The notes beneath the pieces were generated by a model. It was not told the DNA's origin, did no database searches, and saw nothing but the letters and a program-made list of their open reading frames with translations. The position numbers were made by a program, and so were the translations under genes. 64,000 bases of DNA from positions 1-64,000 of the forward strand of contig VGXC01000017.1 of NCBI GenBank assembly GCA_016873495.1, given 5' to 3'. Position 1 is the stretch's first letter; every line of letters begins with the position of its first letter. Source of the DNA: Nitrospira sp. Its GTDB lineage: Bacteria > Nitrospirota > Nitrospiria > Nitrospirales > Nitrospiraceae. This document shows, piece after piece, positions 43,516-51,912 of this stretch.

Positions 43516-45566
43516 CATCAAAACTCGACACTCAAGGATTCCTGCTGGAGACCGTCAGCGCGCTGATCGGCGCCGGCGGGCTGCGGGAGTTCGACCGGGT
43601 GTTGGCCAGGGAGCTGACGCGCCGCCTCCACGGCGATGCGGCCGGGCTCTACCTCTACAACGAGTCGGCCCATTCGTTTACCCCCGCCTCCTCCAACTTC
43701 GCCGATCCGGCGCATCTGGCGAACCGGGTCGGACAGCTTCCGGCGGCCGGCACCATGAAAGAGGCGGCGGTGCGGACCGGGACGGCGCTGATCTGCGAGG
43801 ATGTGCGCGCATCCCGTTGGACCGAGGTCGCGGTCGTCGGCAAGGCCGGGTTTCGGTCGGCCGTGATGGCGCCGTTGCTGCTCCGCCGCGGCCAGGGAGC
43901 CTATGCGGACGGACGGCCGATCGCCGTGGTCTTCGTGGGGGCCAGGGCCCGATCCGCCTTTTCCGAATCCGACCGCCTGCTGCTCCAGGAGCTGGCTCTG
44001 CAGATCGCTCCGGTGCTCCAGAACGTGCTGGCCACCGAAGAGCGGGACGCGCTGATGGCCCTCAACAGCCGCATCACGGTGGGGACGGTCACGATCGAAA
44101 GCTTGCTGCCGGCGATCACCGACATTCTTCAACGGGCGATCCCGCACGAGATGCGCGGCCTCGTCCGATTCACCGGAGACGCCCACAACCCCTGGTTCGA
44201 GCCGATCTATACCGACGGCCTCGAGTTGGACCTGGCGCAACTGCGCCGATACCCGTTCGAACGGATGGCCCCGGCGGAGATGCTGGCCACGGGCAAGCCG
44301 GTGCTGATCACCGGCTACGGCCACGAGCGCTTCGCGGAGCGGGATTATATCGAGTCCCTCGGCGTCCTCTCAGCGATGCTCTGCCCCCTGACCGTGCGCC
44401 GCCAACCCTTCGGCTTCCTGGCGATCGGCAGCCGCAGGAGAAACGCCTTTTCGGAGCGGGACCTGGCCCTGGCCGAGCAGGTCGGCCACCACCTGTCCCA
44501 GGCCATCGCGAACATCCTGGCCTACGAGGAAATCCGCCAGCTCAAGGATCAATTGGAACAGGAGAACGTCTATCTGAAGGAAGAGCGCGGCGCGGCGATG
44601 GACCGCAAGGAGTTGGTCGGCGAGAGCCCCGCCCTGCAAAAAACGCTCAAAGCCATCGAGAAGGTGGCGCCGACCGACTCGACCGTGCTGATCGCCGGCG
44701 AGACCGGGACCGGCAAGGAGCTGGTCGCACAGGCGATCCACCAGCTCTCGCCCCGCAAACACAAGCCGCTCATCAAGGTCAACTGCGCGGCGCTCCCCCC
44801 CTCCCTGATCGAAACGGAACTCTTCGGCCACGAGAAGGGGGCCTTCACAGGCGCCACGGCCCGCAAGATCGGCCGCTTCGAGCTGGCGGACGGAGGCACG
44901 ATTTTCCTGGACGAAGTGGGCGACATCCCGCTCGAACTGCAAGCGAAGCTGCTGCGGGTGCTGGAAGCGCAGGAGCTGGACCGGGTCGGCGGCAGCCGAA
45001 CCATCACGTTGAACGTCCGGGTCCTCGCCGCCACCAACGCGGACCTGGAACAGGCGGTGGAGAAGGGGACCTTCCGGGCCGATCTCTATTACCGGCTCAA
45101 CGTCTTCCCGATCCGCATCCCGCCGCTCCGGGAGCGACGCGACGACATTCCCATGCTCGCGCGGCATTTCGTCAGGAAATACGCCGCCCGCCACCGCAAG
45201 GCCGTGAGTCGGATCGCCCACCCAGCCTTGCAGGCTCTCACGGCCTACGCCTGGCCCGGCAACGTCCGCGAACTGGAGCATCTGATCGAGCGGGCCGTCA
45301 TCCTCGCCCAGGGTCCGATCCTGACACTCGAAGAGCTCGAAAGCGACGTGGCCCCCGGACGTCCGGAGGGAATGGACGAGGCCGCCGCAACCCCGCGCAC
45401 CATGGCGGATGCGGAGCGGGCGCATATCCTGGATGCGCTCGCCCAGACCAACTGGGTCGTGGCCGGGTCCAACGGCGCCGCCGCGCGCCTGGGCTTGAAA
45501 CGCTCGACGCTCCAACACCGGATGAGAAAACTCGACATCAGGAAGCCTTCGACCATCCGCACCTAG
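43509..45566 (+). CDS. GAF-containing sigma54-type activator (FhlA-like)
   Basis: 685 residues: two GAF-like sensor regions (~10-180 and ~190-350), a short coiled linker, and an AAA+ domain with Walker A (GETGTGKE), the sigma54 contact loop GAFTGA and Walker B (GGTIFLDEVGDI). A C-terminal Fis-type helix-turn-helix (NGAAARLGLKRSTLQHRM) completes it. It should activate RpoN-dependent promoters in response to a small ligand. ATG 43509 is the likely start but TTG/GTG codons upstream (43485, 43491) stay in frame. The exporter operon follows directly. Confidence 0.9.
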   Translation: MGTSKLDTQGFLLETVSALIGAGGLREFDRVLARELTRRLHGDAAGLYLYNESAHSFTPASSNFADPAHLANRVGQLPAAGTMKEAAVRTGTALICEDVRASRWTEVAVVGKAGFRSAVMAPLLLRRGQGAYADGRPIAVVFVGARARSAFSESDRLLLQELALQIAPVLQNVLATEERDALMALNSRITVGTVTIESLLPAITDILQRAIPHEMRGLVRFTGDAHNPWFEPIYTDGLELDLAQLRRYPFERMAPAEMLATGKPVLITGYGHERFAERDYIESLGVLSAMLCPLTVRRQPFGFLAIGSRRRNAFSERDLALAEQVGHHLSQAIANILAYEEIRQLKDQLEQENVYLKEERGAAMDRKELVGESPALQKTLKAIEKVAPTDSTVLIAGETGTGKELVAQAIHQLSPRKHKPLIKVNCAALPPSLIETELFGHEKGAFTGATARKIGRFELADGGTIFLDEVGDIPLELQAKLLRVLEAQELDRVGGSRTITLNVRVLAATNADLEQAVEKGTFRADLYYRLNVFPIRIPPLRERRDDIPMLARHFVRKYAARHRKAVSRIAHPALQALTAYAWPGNVRELEHLIERAVILAQGPILTLEELESDVAPGRPEGMDEAAATPRTMADAERAHILDALAQTNWVVAGSNGAAARLGLKRSTLQHRMRKLDIRKPSTIRT

Positions 45567-45592
45567 CCCGCATGAGTCATGAGGGCTCGCAC

Positions 45593-45628
45593 TGCCCATA
45601 TTCCAGCACCACTGCCCATTTACGGGCA
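45593..45628. promoter_or_regulatory. Putative activator sites upstream of the exporter operon
   Basis: TGCCCATTTACGGGCA (45613-45628) is an inverted repeat with the same arms as the palindrome at the activator start. A further half-site TGCCCA lies 20 bp upstream (45593-45598), within a repeated CACTGCCCAT. This is an enhancer-like arrangement about 100-130 bp before the first exporter gene. I could not find a convincing -24/-12 (GG-N10-GC) promoter between the sites and the gene. Confidence 0.55.
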
Positions 45629-45726
45629 CAATCCGACGACACAAGCCCATTCGTCCCCCAGCGGCGACCGCTGCGTCGCCCCATAGTTTCAACAGCCTCC
45701 GCCGGATCCGATCGATCTTCTCCGTG

Positions 45727-46176
45727 ATGGCATCGTCTGTGCTCCTTTTTACGGGCATGCACGAGCAGGACCTGCACGTACAGCCGGAGACCATCGGCCG
45801 GGCGCTGCAAGATTACCTTGGCGAGCGGCAGGCGCAGATCGCGCCACCCGGCGATCGGTCTCGCACCGGCCAGGTCTTCGACTGGTGCGGGGACGTGCTG
45901 GAGTTTCTGGCGGAGGGGGTCTCCGAGCGGTTCGCCGCGCGGGGGATCAGTTTCTCGAGCCCCTTCCCCGGCCCTTTCCGCCTGTGGGACGAGGACCAGC
46001 AGCCGGACGGCGAGCATATCCGCCGGTTCTGGACCACGGCGCTGTTGCACGGCTGCCCGGTGGCCAAGCTCTGCACCTTCTTTTTTCACCGGCACGATAC
46101 GCCGGCGATTCCCAGGCCGCTCCGCGTGGTGGCCTTTCCGCCGGACTATCGAGGCGAGGACGCCGACCCCCCATGA
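45727..46176 (+). CDS. Protein of unknown function, first gene of exporter operon
   Basis: 149 residues with no recognised domain, signal peptide or membrane helix. Notable are a conserved-looking WCGDVLEFLAEG and a Cys/His cluster (LHGCPVAKLCTFFFHRHD). It overlaps the ABC permease start (ATGA) and lies just after the activator sites, so it is probably a dedicated cytosolic partner of the exporter. Confidence 0.6.
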   Translation: MASSVLLFTGMHEQDLHVQPETIGRALQDYLGERQAQIAPPGDRSRTGQVFDWCGDVLEFLAEGVSERFAARGISFSSPFPGPFRLWDEDQQPDGEHIRRFWTTALLHGCPVAKLCTFFFHRHDTPAIPRPLRVVAFPPDYRGEDADPP

Positions 46177-47303
46177 GTTATGTGGCGCTCAAGATGCTCT
46201 TCGGCGATCGGGCCAAGTACCTGATGCTGCTCTGCGGCTTGACCTTCTGCGTCATGCTGATCGTGCAGCAAGGCTCCATTTTCTGGGGCTTGATGATCTG
46301 GTCGCAGTCCGGCATTAGCAACCTGAACGCTCCGATCTGGGTGACGGACCCGAACATTAGCCAGGTGGCGGAGGTCAAGCCCATTGCTTCCACCACCGTG
46401 GAGCGCGTGCGCAGCGTGCCGGGCGTCGAGTGGGCCGTGCCGCTCTATCGGGGCGTGGGCCGAGCCCGCCTGGCCAACGGCGAGTATCACCAGATCACGC
46501 TCATGGGGCTGGACGCCTCGACGCTCATCGGCCGGCCGGGCCACATGCAAGAAGGCCGCATCGAAGACCTGCGGACCCCGGACGCGGTCGTGGTGGACCA
46601 GTGGGCGGTGGAGCGGATGGGCGGGCCGGAGGCGATCAAGGTCGGCACGATCTTCGAGATCAACGACAAGAAGGCCCGCGTCGTGGGCATCGCCCACGTC
46701 CAGAAGGACTTCCAGAACATTCCTTCCGTCTATGCGACGTTCGAGCGGGCCACCACCTATGCTCCGCCGGAACGGCGCCTGCTCTCCTACGTGCTGGCCA
46801 AGGCCAGGGACAACGAACCGGTAGAGGCGGTGACCAGGCGCATCGCCGAACAGACGGGCCTGGGCGCCTTTACCCAGGAGGAATTCGGCTGGAAGACGAT
46901 CCTGTGGGTGCTCAAGAATACCGGCATCGGGATCAACTTCGGCACCACGATCTTGCTGGGCTTTATCGTGGGCATGGCCATCGCCGGACAAACCTTCTAT
47001 TTGTTCACGGTCGAGAACCTGAAGCAGTTCGGAGCCTTGAAGGCCATGGGGGCCAGCACCTTCGCGTTGGCCCGCATGATCATCCTGCAAGCCTTTACCG
47101 TCGGACTGATCGGATTCGGCGTGGGCATCGGCCTGGCCACATTATTCGGAACACTGGCCGCGTCCAGGGGCCAGTTGCCTTTTTCAGAGACCTGGCCCTT
47201 GCTCTGGCTCGTGTTCGGCTCGTTGCTGGCCATCTGCATCTTCTCGGCGACGATCAGCATCATCAAGCTGGCAAAGTTGGAGCCAGCCATCGTCTTTAGA
47301 TGA
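46173..47303 (+). CDS. ABC exporter permease, FtsX/DevC type
   Basis: 376 residues: one N-terminal helix (~18-38), a periplasmic domain (~40-265), and three C-terminal helices (~270-300, 320-345, 350-370), the MacB/DevC layout. It works with the ATPase, adaptor and outer-membrane channel encoded next, a tripartite mechanotransmission pump. Substrate unknown; DevBCA homologues export glycolipids, MacB toxins or lipoproteins. Confidence 0.88.
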   Translation: MSYVALKMLFGDRAKYLMLLCGLTFCVMLIVQQGSIFWGLMIWSQSGISNLNAPIWVTDPNISQVAEVKPIASTTVERVRSVPGVEWAVPLYRGVGRARLANGEYHQITLMGLDASTLIGRPGHMQEGRIEDLRTPDAVVVDQWAVERMGGPEAIKVGTIFEINDKKARVVGIAHVQKDFQNIPSVYATFERATTYAPPERRLLSYVLAKARDNEPVEAVTRRIAEQTGLGAFTQEEFGWKTILWVLKNTGIGINFGTTILLGFIVGMAIAGQTFYLFTVENLKQFGALKAMGASTFALARMIILQAFTVGLIGFGVGIGLATLFGTLAASRGQLPFSETWPLLWLVFGSLLAICIFSATISIIKLAKLEPAIVFR

Positions 47304-47313
47304 TCGGGGAACC

Positions 47314-48132
47314 ATGGAACTGGATACTCACACAGCAGAAGCGAGTGTGGAAGGGGCGCCCAAAGGGCCCCCTCCCGCTGTGATGGTCCGCGGGGTCATC
47401 AAGTCGTTCGGCACCGGCGACACCAAAGTCACCGTGCTGAAGGGCATCGACCTGGACGTCCGTATGGGCGAGCTGCTCTTGCTGGTGGGCGAGTCCGGCG
47501 GCGGCAAGACGACCCTGCTTTCGGTGATTGCCGGCATCCTGGACATCGACGAAGGGCAATTGGACGTGCTGGGCGTGCCACTTCCGCATTTGCCCGGCGG
47601 CAAGAAGACCAAGTTTCGCGGGCAGACGATGGGGTTCATCTTTCAGCAGTTCAATCTGTTGCCGACCTTAACCGCCGTCGAGAATGTGGCCGTGCCTCTG
47701 CTCATCCACGGGACGCCCAAGAAGGAGGCGCTCCACCGCGCGCGCACGATGCTGGAGACCGTGGGATTGGGGGATCGGACGGAGTTCGTGCCGGCCAAGC
47801 TGTCCGGCGGGCAGCAGCAGCGGGTCGCCATCGCCCGCGCCCTGGTCTCCGAGCCACGCCTCCTGATCTGCGACGAGCCGACGGCCGCCCTGGACGGCGA
47901 AAACGGACAAAAGATCATGGCGATACTGCGGGACGTCGGCCGCTCGCCCGAGCGGGCGGTGATCGTCGTGACCCACGACAGCCGCATTTTCCGTTTTGGC
48001 GATCGGATCGCCGAGTTGACCGACGGACGTATTGTCAGCGTGCGTGGGGTGCCGAAGACCCCACCCGGCGAATTGACCGGACCGACGGTGGGCGGAGGGG
48101 CGCCTTCCGCTTCTACGGAGTCGCCATCATGA
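47314..48132 (+). CDS. ABC exporter ATPase, MacB/DevA type
   Basis: 272 residues with Walker A (GESGGGKTT), Q-loop (FIFQQFNLLPT), signature LSGGQQQR, Walker B (LLICDEPTAALD) and H-loop (VTHDSR). The C-terminal ~25 residues are a Pro/Gly-rich tail. It powers the permease encoded upstream. Stop overlaps the adaptor start (ATGA). Confidence 0.93.
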   Translation: MELDTHTAEASVEGAPKGPPPAVMVRGVIKSFGTGDTKVTVLKGIDLDVRMGELLLLVGESGGGKTTLLSVIAGILDIDEGQLDVLGVPLPHLPGGKKTKFRGQTMGFIFQQFNLLPTLTAVENVAVPLLIHGTPKKEALHRARTMLETVGLGDRTEFVPAKLSGGQQQRVAIARALVSEPRLLICDEPTAALDGENGQKIMAILRDVGRSPERAVIVVTHDSRIFRFGDRIAELTDGRIVSVRGVPKTPPGELTGPTVGGGAPSASTESPS

Positions 48133-49091
48133 TCGTGCTCAAACGACTCAGCGTCTGGGTCTCCCTGGCCGGATTGCTCTTCACCGCCTGGATCCTGATC
48201 GCGGCCAAGAAGCAGGAACCGATGCCGACGCCGATCGAGCCCCCGCCGACGAGTCCCTATGAGAGCACCGTGGCGGCCTCCGGCATCATCGAGGCGGAGA
48301 ACGAGAACGTGCGGATCGCCCCGCCGGCCGCCGGGTTGATCACCAAGGTCTTCGTGAAAGTCGGCGACCAAGTGGCGTTGGAGGCTCCGTTGCTCCAACT
48401 GGACGACCGGGAATTGCGCGCGCAGCTCGCCGTCCGCCAGGCGGCCATTCCCCCGGCCCAGGCGCGGATCGAAGAACAGAAGCATCGGGTGGAAGACCTC
48501 CAGGTCCAGTACAAGCGGCTCCAGGCGGTGCACGACCGCCGGGCGGTCAGCGAAGACGATGTGAAGCGGACCTGGTACGCGATGGAAGCCAACAAGCGGG
48601 TGCTCGTGCGAAACGACGCCGACTTGATCCAGGCCGTCGCCCAACGGGACGAGACCAAGATACTGCTGGAACGGCTGACGGTACGCTCGCCTCGCGCCGG
48701 GACGATCCTGCAAGTCAACGTACGCGCCGGCGAGTATGCGACGCCCGGCGCCTCGGAGACGCTGATACTCCTCGGCGAGACCCAACGGTTGCAGATCCGC
48801 GCCGACGTGGACGAAGTGAACGCGCCGCTGGTGAAAGCCGGAAACCCCGGCGTCGCCTACCTCAAGGGCTCCACCGCGCAGGCGATCCCCCTGACCTTCG
48901 CCCGCATCGAACCCTACATCGTGCCCAAGAAATCCCTGACGGGCGACAACACGGAACGGGTGGACACCCGCGTGCTCCAGATCATCTACCATTTCACGCG
49001 CCCGCCTTTTCCGGTCTACGCGGGGCAGCAAGTGGACGTATTCATCAAACGGGACAGGGCGACGAACACACCGGGCAAGGCCGCTCCATGA
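48129..49091 (+). CDS. HlyD-family periplasmic adaptor of the ABC exporter
   Basis: 320 residues: N-terminal membrane anchor (~10-26), lipoyl half (VRIAPPAAGLITKVFVKVGD), a helical hairpin (~110-185), and the second lipoyl half (LTVRSPRAGTILQVNVRAGE). Couples the DevC-like permease to the outer-membrane factor. ATGA overlaps on both sides show tight translational coupling. Confidence 0.9.
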   Translation: MIVLKRLSVWVSLAGLLFTAWILIAAKKQEPMPTPIEPPPTSPYESTVAASGIIEAENENVRIAPPAAGLITKVFVKVGDQVALEAPLLQLDDRELRAQLAVRQAAIPPAQARIEEQKHRVEDLQVQYKRLQAVHDRRAVSEDDVKRTWYAMEANKRVLVRNDADLIQAVAQRDETKILLERLTVRSPRAGTILQVNVRAGEYATPGASETLILLGETQRLQIRADVDEVNAPLVKAGNPGVAYLKGSTAQAIPLTFARIEPYIVPKKSLTGDNTERVDTRVLQIIYHFTRPPFPVYAGQQVDVFIKRDRATNTPGKAAP

Positions 49092-50701
49092 TAAGCCATC
49101 ACCGCAGCGTATCTCGCGAAGCGTTTCTCGTCGTTCGACAGAGGCCTTCCTTTTTGCGCTTCACGCTTCACGAGCGACGTTTCACGGGAGCGCCGACGGC
49201 CTTGTTCACCATCCTGCTGCTGGCCGGCTGCGTGCAAGGACCCGACTACAAAAAGCCAGACGTGGCGGTGCCCTCTGCCTGGGATGCAATGGCGACCGGC
49301 AAGGACCAGGCTGGCGCGCCCATGGCGACCGGTAGACTCCCGGAAGCCCGCTGGTGGCGGGAATTTCAGAACGAGGAGCTGACCGCCCTCATCGAGCAGG
49401 CACTCGAGCGCAACCACGACGTGCGCCGGGCCGCTTCCCGGGTGATCGAGGGGCGTGCCGCATTGATGGCGGCCGGCGCCGGCCTCTACCCACAGGTCAA
49501 CGTGCAGAGCCAATACTCGCGCATCGAGATTTCCAAAAACACCTTGGCTGGGCTCGCGCTGGCCGGCGGTCGCGCGACGCCCCAAACCTTCGCGACACCC
49601 GGCACCGGGTTCAACCTCTGGAACGGCGCGGCGGACCTGAGTTGGGAATTGGACCTCTGGGGCCGCATCCGCCGTGGCATGGAAGCCGCGTCGGCGGAAG
49701 CGGTCGCGCTGGAACAGGATCACCGGGCCGTGGCCCTGGCGTTGATCTCGGACCTGGGACAGGCCTATTTTCGGCTGCGCGAGTTGGACGAGCAGGTGGC
49801 GATCGCGGAGAAGAACCTGGCGTTACGGATGGACTCCCTCTCGATTATCCAAAGCCGCGCATCGGTTGGCTTGGCTTCGGAGTTGGACGTGAAACGGACC
49901 GAGGTCCTGGTAGCGGAGAGCGCGGGCCAGATCCCTGAGTTCCAACGACTGCGCGCCGTCGAACTGCATCGGCTCGAGGTGCTGACCGGCGCCACGCCAG
50001 GCTCGGTCCAGCTCCCGCCCAAGCCGCTTCGAAGCGTCGCCGCCCAGCCGGAGATTCCGGTCGGCCTGCCGTCCCAGTTGCTCGAACGGCGTCCCGACAT
50101 TCTGCAAGCCGAGCGGACCCTCATCGCGGCCAATGCGCGGATCGGCGAGGCCCGCGCCTACTTTTTCCCGTCCTTGTCCATCACCGGCCAGGGCGGGTTG
50201 CAGAGCGTCGAGTTCTCCAACTGGTTCAACGGGAACAGCCGCACCTTCACCATCGGCCCGGCGGTCACGCTCCCCATTTTCTTAGGCGGCACCAATGTGG
50301 CGCGCCTGGACCAAGCCGAGGCCCGTTACGAGCAGATGCTGGAGAGCTACCAGCAGACGATTCTGAACGCCTTCCGTGAAGTGGCGGACCAGCTGGTGTC
50401 CATCCGGTCCCGGACGGAACAGCGGGACCGCCAACGCGAGCAGGTCAAGGCCTCGGAAACGGCCCTGGAGCTGGCCCAGATTCGATATCGCGAGGGATTG
50501 GTGAATTACCTGGACGTGCTGGAGGCGGAGCGGAGCGTGCTGACGGCCGAGACCCAACTCGTCCAGACGGAGCGGGCCAGGCTGACCGACATGGTCACCC
50601 TCTTCAAAGCGCTCGGCGGCGGCTGGGATTCAGCGCCGCAAGCCCTGCCGGTGCCCTCGCCGTTCCGTCCCCCGTCGGCATCGCCACTCTTTGGAGGGTG
50701 A
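49088..50701 (+). CDS. Outer-membrane efflux lipoprotein of the ABC exporter
   Basis: 537 residues, NodT/TolC-like with lipobox LLLAGC at Cys48, OMF repeats (TALIEQALERNHDVRRAASRV; LLERRPDILQAERTLIAANARIGEARAYFFP). The lipobox lies unusually far from the start because residues ~8-33 are encoded by a 77-bp 7-mer array. A TTG inside the array (49153) would give a normal-length signal peptide. Confidence 0.9.
   Translation: MISHHRSVSREAFLVVRQRPSFLRFTLHERRFTGAPTALFTILLLAGCVQGPDYKKPDVAVPSAWDAMATGKDQAGAPMATGRLPEARWWREFQNEELTALIEQALERNHDVRRAASRVIEGRAALMAAGAGLYPQVNVQSQYSRIEISKNTLAGLALAGGRATPQTFATPGTGFNLWNGAADLSWELDLWGRIRRGMEAASAEAVALEQDHRAVALALISDLGQAYFRLRELDEQVAIAEKNLALRMDSLSIIQSRASVGLASELDVKRTEVLVAESAGQIPEFQRLRAVELHRLEVLTGATPGSVQLPPKPLRSVAAQPEIPVGLPSQLLERRPDILQAERTLIAANARIGEARAYFFPSLSITGQGGLQSVEFSNWFNGNSRTFTIGPAVTLPIFLGGTNVARLDQAEARYEQMLESYQQTILNAFREVADQLVSIRSRTEQRDRQREQVKASETALELAQIRYREGLVNYLDVLEAERSVLTAETQLVQTERARLTDMVTLFKALGGGWDSAPQALPVPSPFRPPSASPLFGG
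49109..49185 (+). repeat. 77-bp array in strict 7-bp register inside the OMF gene start
   Basis: Eleven consecutive 7-mers share the pattern G-T/C-T-T-C-N-C, for example GTTTCTC (49123-49129), GCTTCAC twice (49158-49171) and GTTTCAC (49179-49185), with weaker units between. The array encodes the N-terminal ~26 residues before the signal helix. Confidence 0.65.
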
Positions 50702-50708
50702 GGGTCGG

Positions 50709-51170
50709 CTACTTGACTGAACTACCCAATACACACCACATGCGACGCGTCCCGGACTTCTGATCGGTCACCGGCTCGCCGGAGAAAAAACTCACCTGCC
50801 AGGCCACGATGTCGTCGGTGGGATGGGGCGTAGCCGTCCAGTAGATGGCTGACTTGATATTCGAAAAGGGATGGCCTGGCGGCAGCGACGGGTCCTTCTG
50901 CGCCGGATCGATGAGGCTCTTCATCTCCTGAATCGTCGGCGCCCGCCAGCCGCGCTTGCCGCCGACCGTCTTCGTCGTGCAACGCTCGACCGACCGACTC
51001 CAGACATCATGCTCCGAGTCCGGCGCCTGCTCCCAAATCAAGCCTGTCTGGTTGTCCTGCACCGCGGCCCTGTCGAACACGAGGACAAAGCGATCCGCCC
51101 CGTGACCTATCGTGCTTGCAAACAGCACAACCAGGACTGACGCCGCTGCCGAGATGCGTGGCTTGGGCAT
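50709..51170 (-). CDS. Exported DUF1566 (Lcl-type) domain protein
   Basis: 153 residues: signal peptide (ASVLVVLFASTIGHG) and a DUF1566-like domain marked by VQDNQTGLIWEQ, RGWRAPTIQEMKSLID and YWTATPHP near the end. Such domains occur in surface proteins and adhesins; function unknown. Four cysteines could form disulfides. GAGGTG before ATG 51170 decides the start. Confidence 0.8.
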   Translation of the reverse strand: MPKPRISAAASVLVVLFASTIGHGADRFVLVFDRAAVQDNQTGLIWEQAPDSEHDVWSRSVERCTTKTVGGKRGWRAPTIQEMKSLIDPAQKDPSLPPGHPFSNIKSAIYWTATPHPTDDIVAWQVSFFSGEPVTDQKSGTRRMWCVLGSSVK

Positions 51171-51216
51171 GAAACACCTCAACCGCCGACCGCGCACGCA
51201 TGCCAGAAGAGGCACC

Positions 51217-51546
51217 TCACCGGTTGGCGCGGGCAGCCAGGGCGAACGCAAAGGAATAGCGGTCCAGGCTCTCCAGGTTGCTCCCATACTGGTGCCCGCC
51301 CAGCATCGCATCGCACAAGCATTCCCGCGCGGGCGTGAGCTCTTTCCTGCGCCCCGCCCACCGTGGGTCGCCGATCGTCAGATCGAGGAGCTCCAAGGCG
51401 CGCACGAACGCATGCTCGCACAGTTGCGCATCTTTCCCGTGCCAACGACGAACGCGAGCCACTTCGCTGCCGACGTTGGCCATCTGCTCCGCCAACGACA
51501 GCGTCTGCCAACGCCCTGCGGCCAAGCTTGCATGTTGGGCGGTCAT
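51217..51546 (-). CDS. Small conserved helical protein, partner of DUF5674-like remnant
   Basis: 109 residues, mostly helical (WQTLSLAEQMANVGSEVARV; AFVRALELLDLTI), ending in an aromatic/alanine helix (YSFAFALAARA). I recall similar short proteins in many environmental bacteria but know no function. Its ATG follows the stop of the DUF5674-like remnant by 4 bp, so the two formed a pair; this one is still intact. Confidence 0.6.
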   Translation of the reverse strand: MTAQHASLAAGRWQTLSLAEQMANVGSEVARVRRWHGKDAQLCEHAFVRALELLDLTIGDPRWAGRRKELTPARECLCDAMLGGHQYGSNLESLDRYSFAFALAARANR

Positions 51547-51550
51547 CGGA

Positions 51551-51750
51551 TCAGCCCCGCACCAATTGGCCGACGACGCTCGTGATGGCGTCCCGTATCT
51601 CCCGGCTTTCCACGTCTCTCGACCGGTTGCCGTGCGATGGCCACACGTTGATCATGAAGTCGAACTCGATCCATTCGTCCGGCGGTTTCTCCGGGTAGAG
51701 GTTGATGCCCCACAGATGTCAATGGCATCGCGGACAACCATGATTTCCAT
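51551..51750 (-). pseudogene. DUF5674-like gene with internal out-of-frame deletion
   Basis: ATG 51750 opens MEIMVVRDAI, the N-terminus I associate with DUF5674 proteins. From about 51718 a different frame continues with LWGINLYPEKPPDEWIEFDF and SHGNRSRDVESREIRDAI, the C-terminal half, ending TGA at 51551-51553. About 50-60 central codons are missing and the frames do not match, so the gene is dead. The family name is from memory and not verified. Confidence 0.6.
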
Positions 51751-51912
51751 CGAGAACCCCACCCCATCGCCGCACCAGTGGGCGGATTGCGCCGCTCCGT
51801 ACAAGGCTCTTTGCCTTTGGCTCACGCAGTATAAGCCTGCTTGCTTTTCGCGGCAAGAAATCTGGGACAGACCGGCCGACTCGCGCCGCTGGAGGCCTTT
51901 TTCAGCATCCTG

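Noticed and set aside
45566-45727. Sigma54 -24/-12 promoter for the exporter operon
   Set aside because: Several GG...GC pairs were examined, but none had the required 10-base spacing with TTGC-like context.
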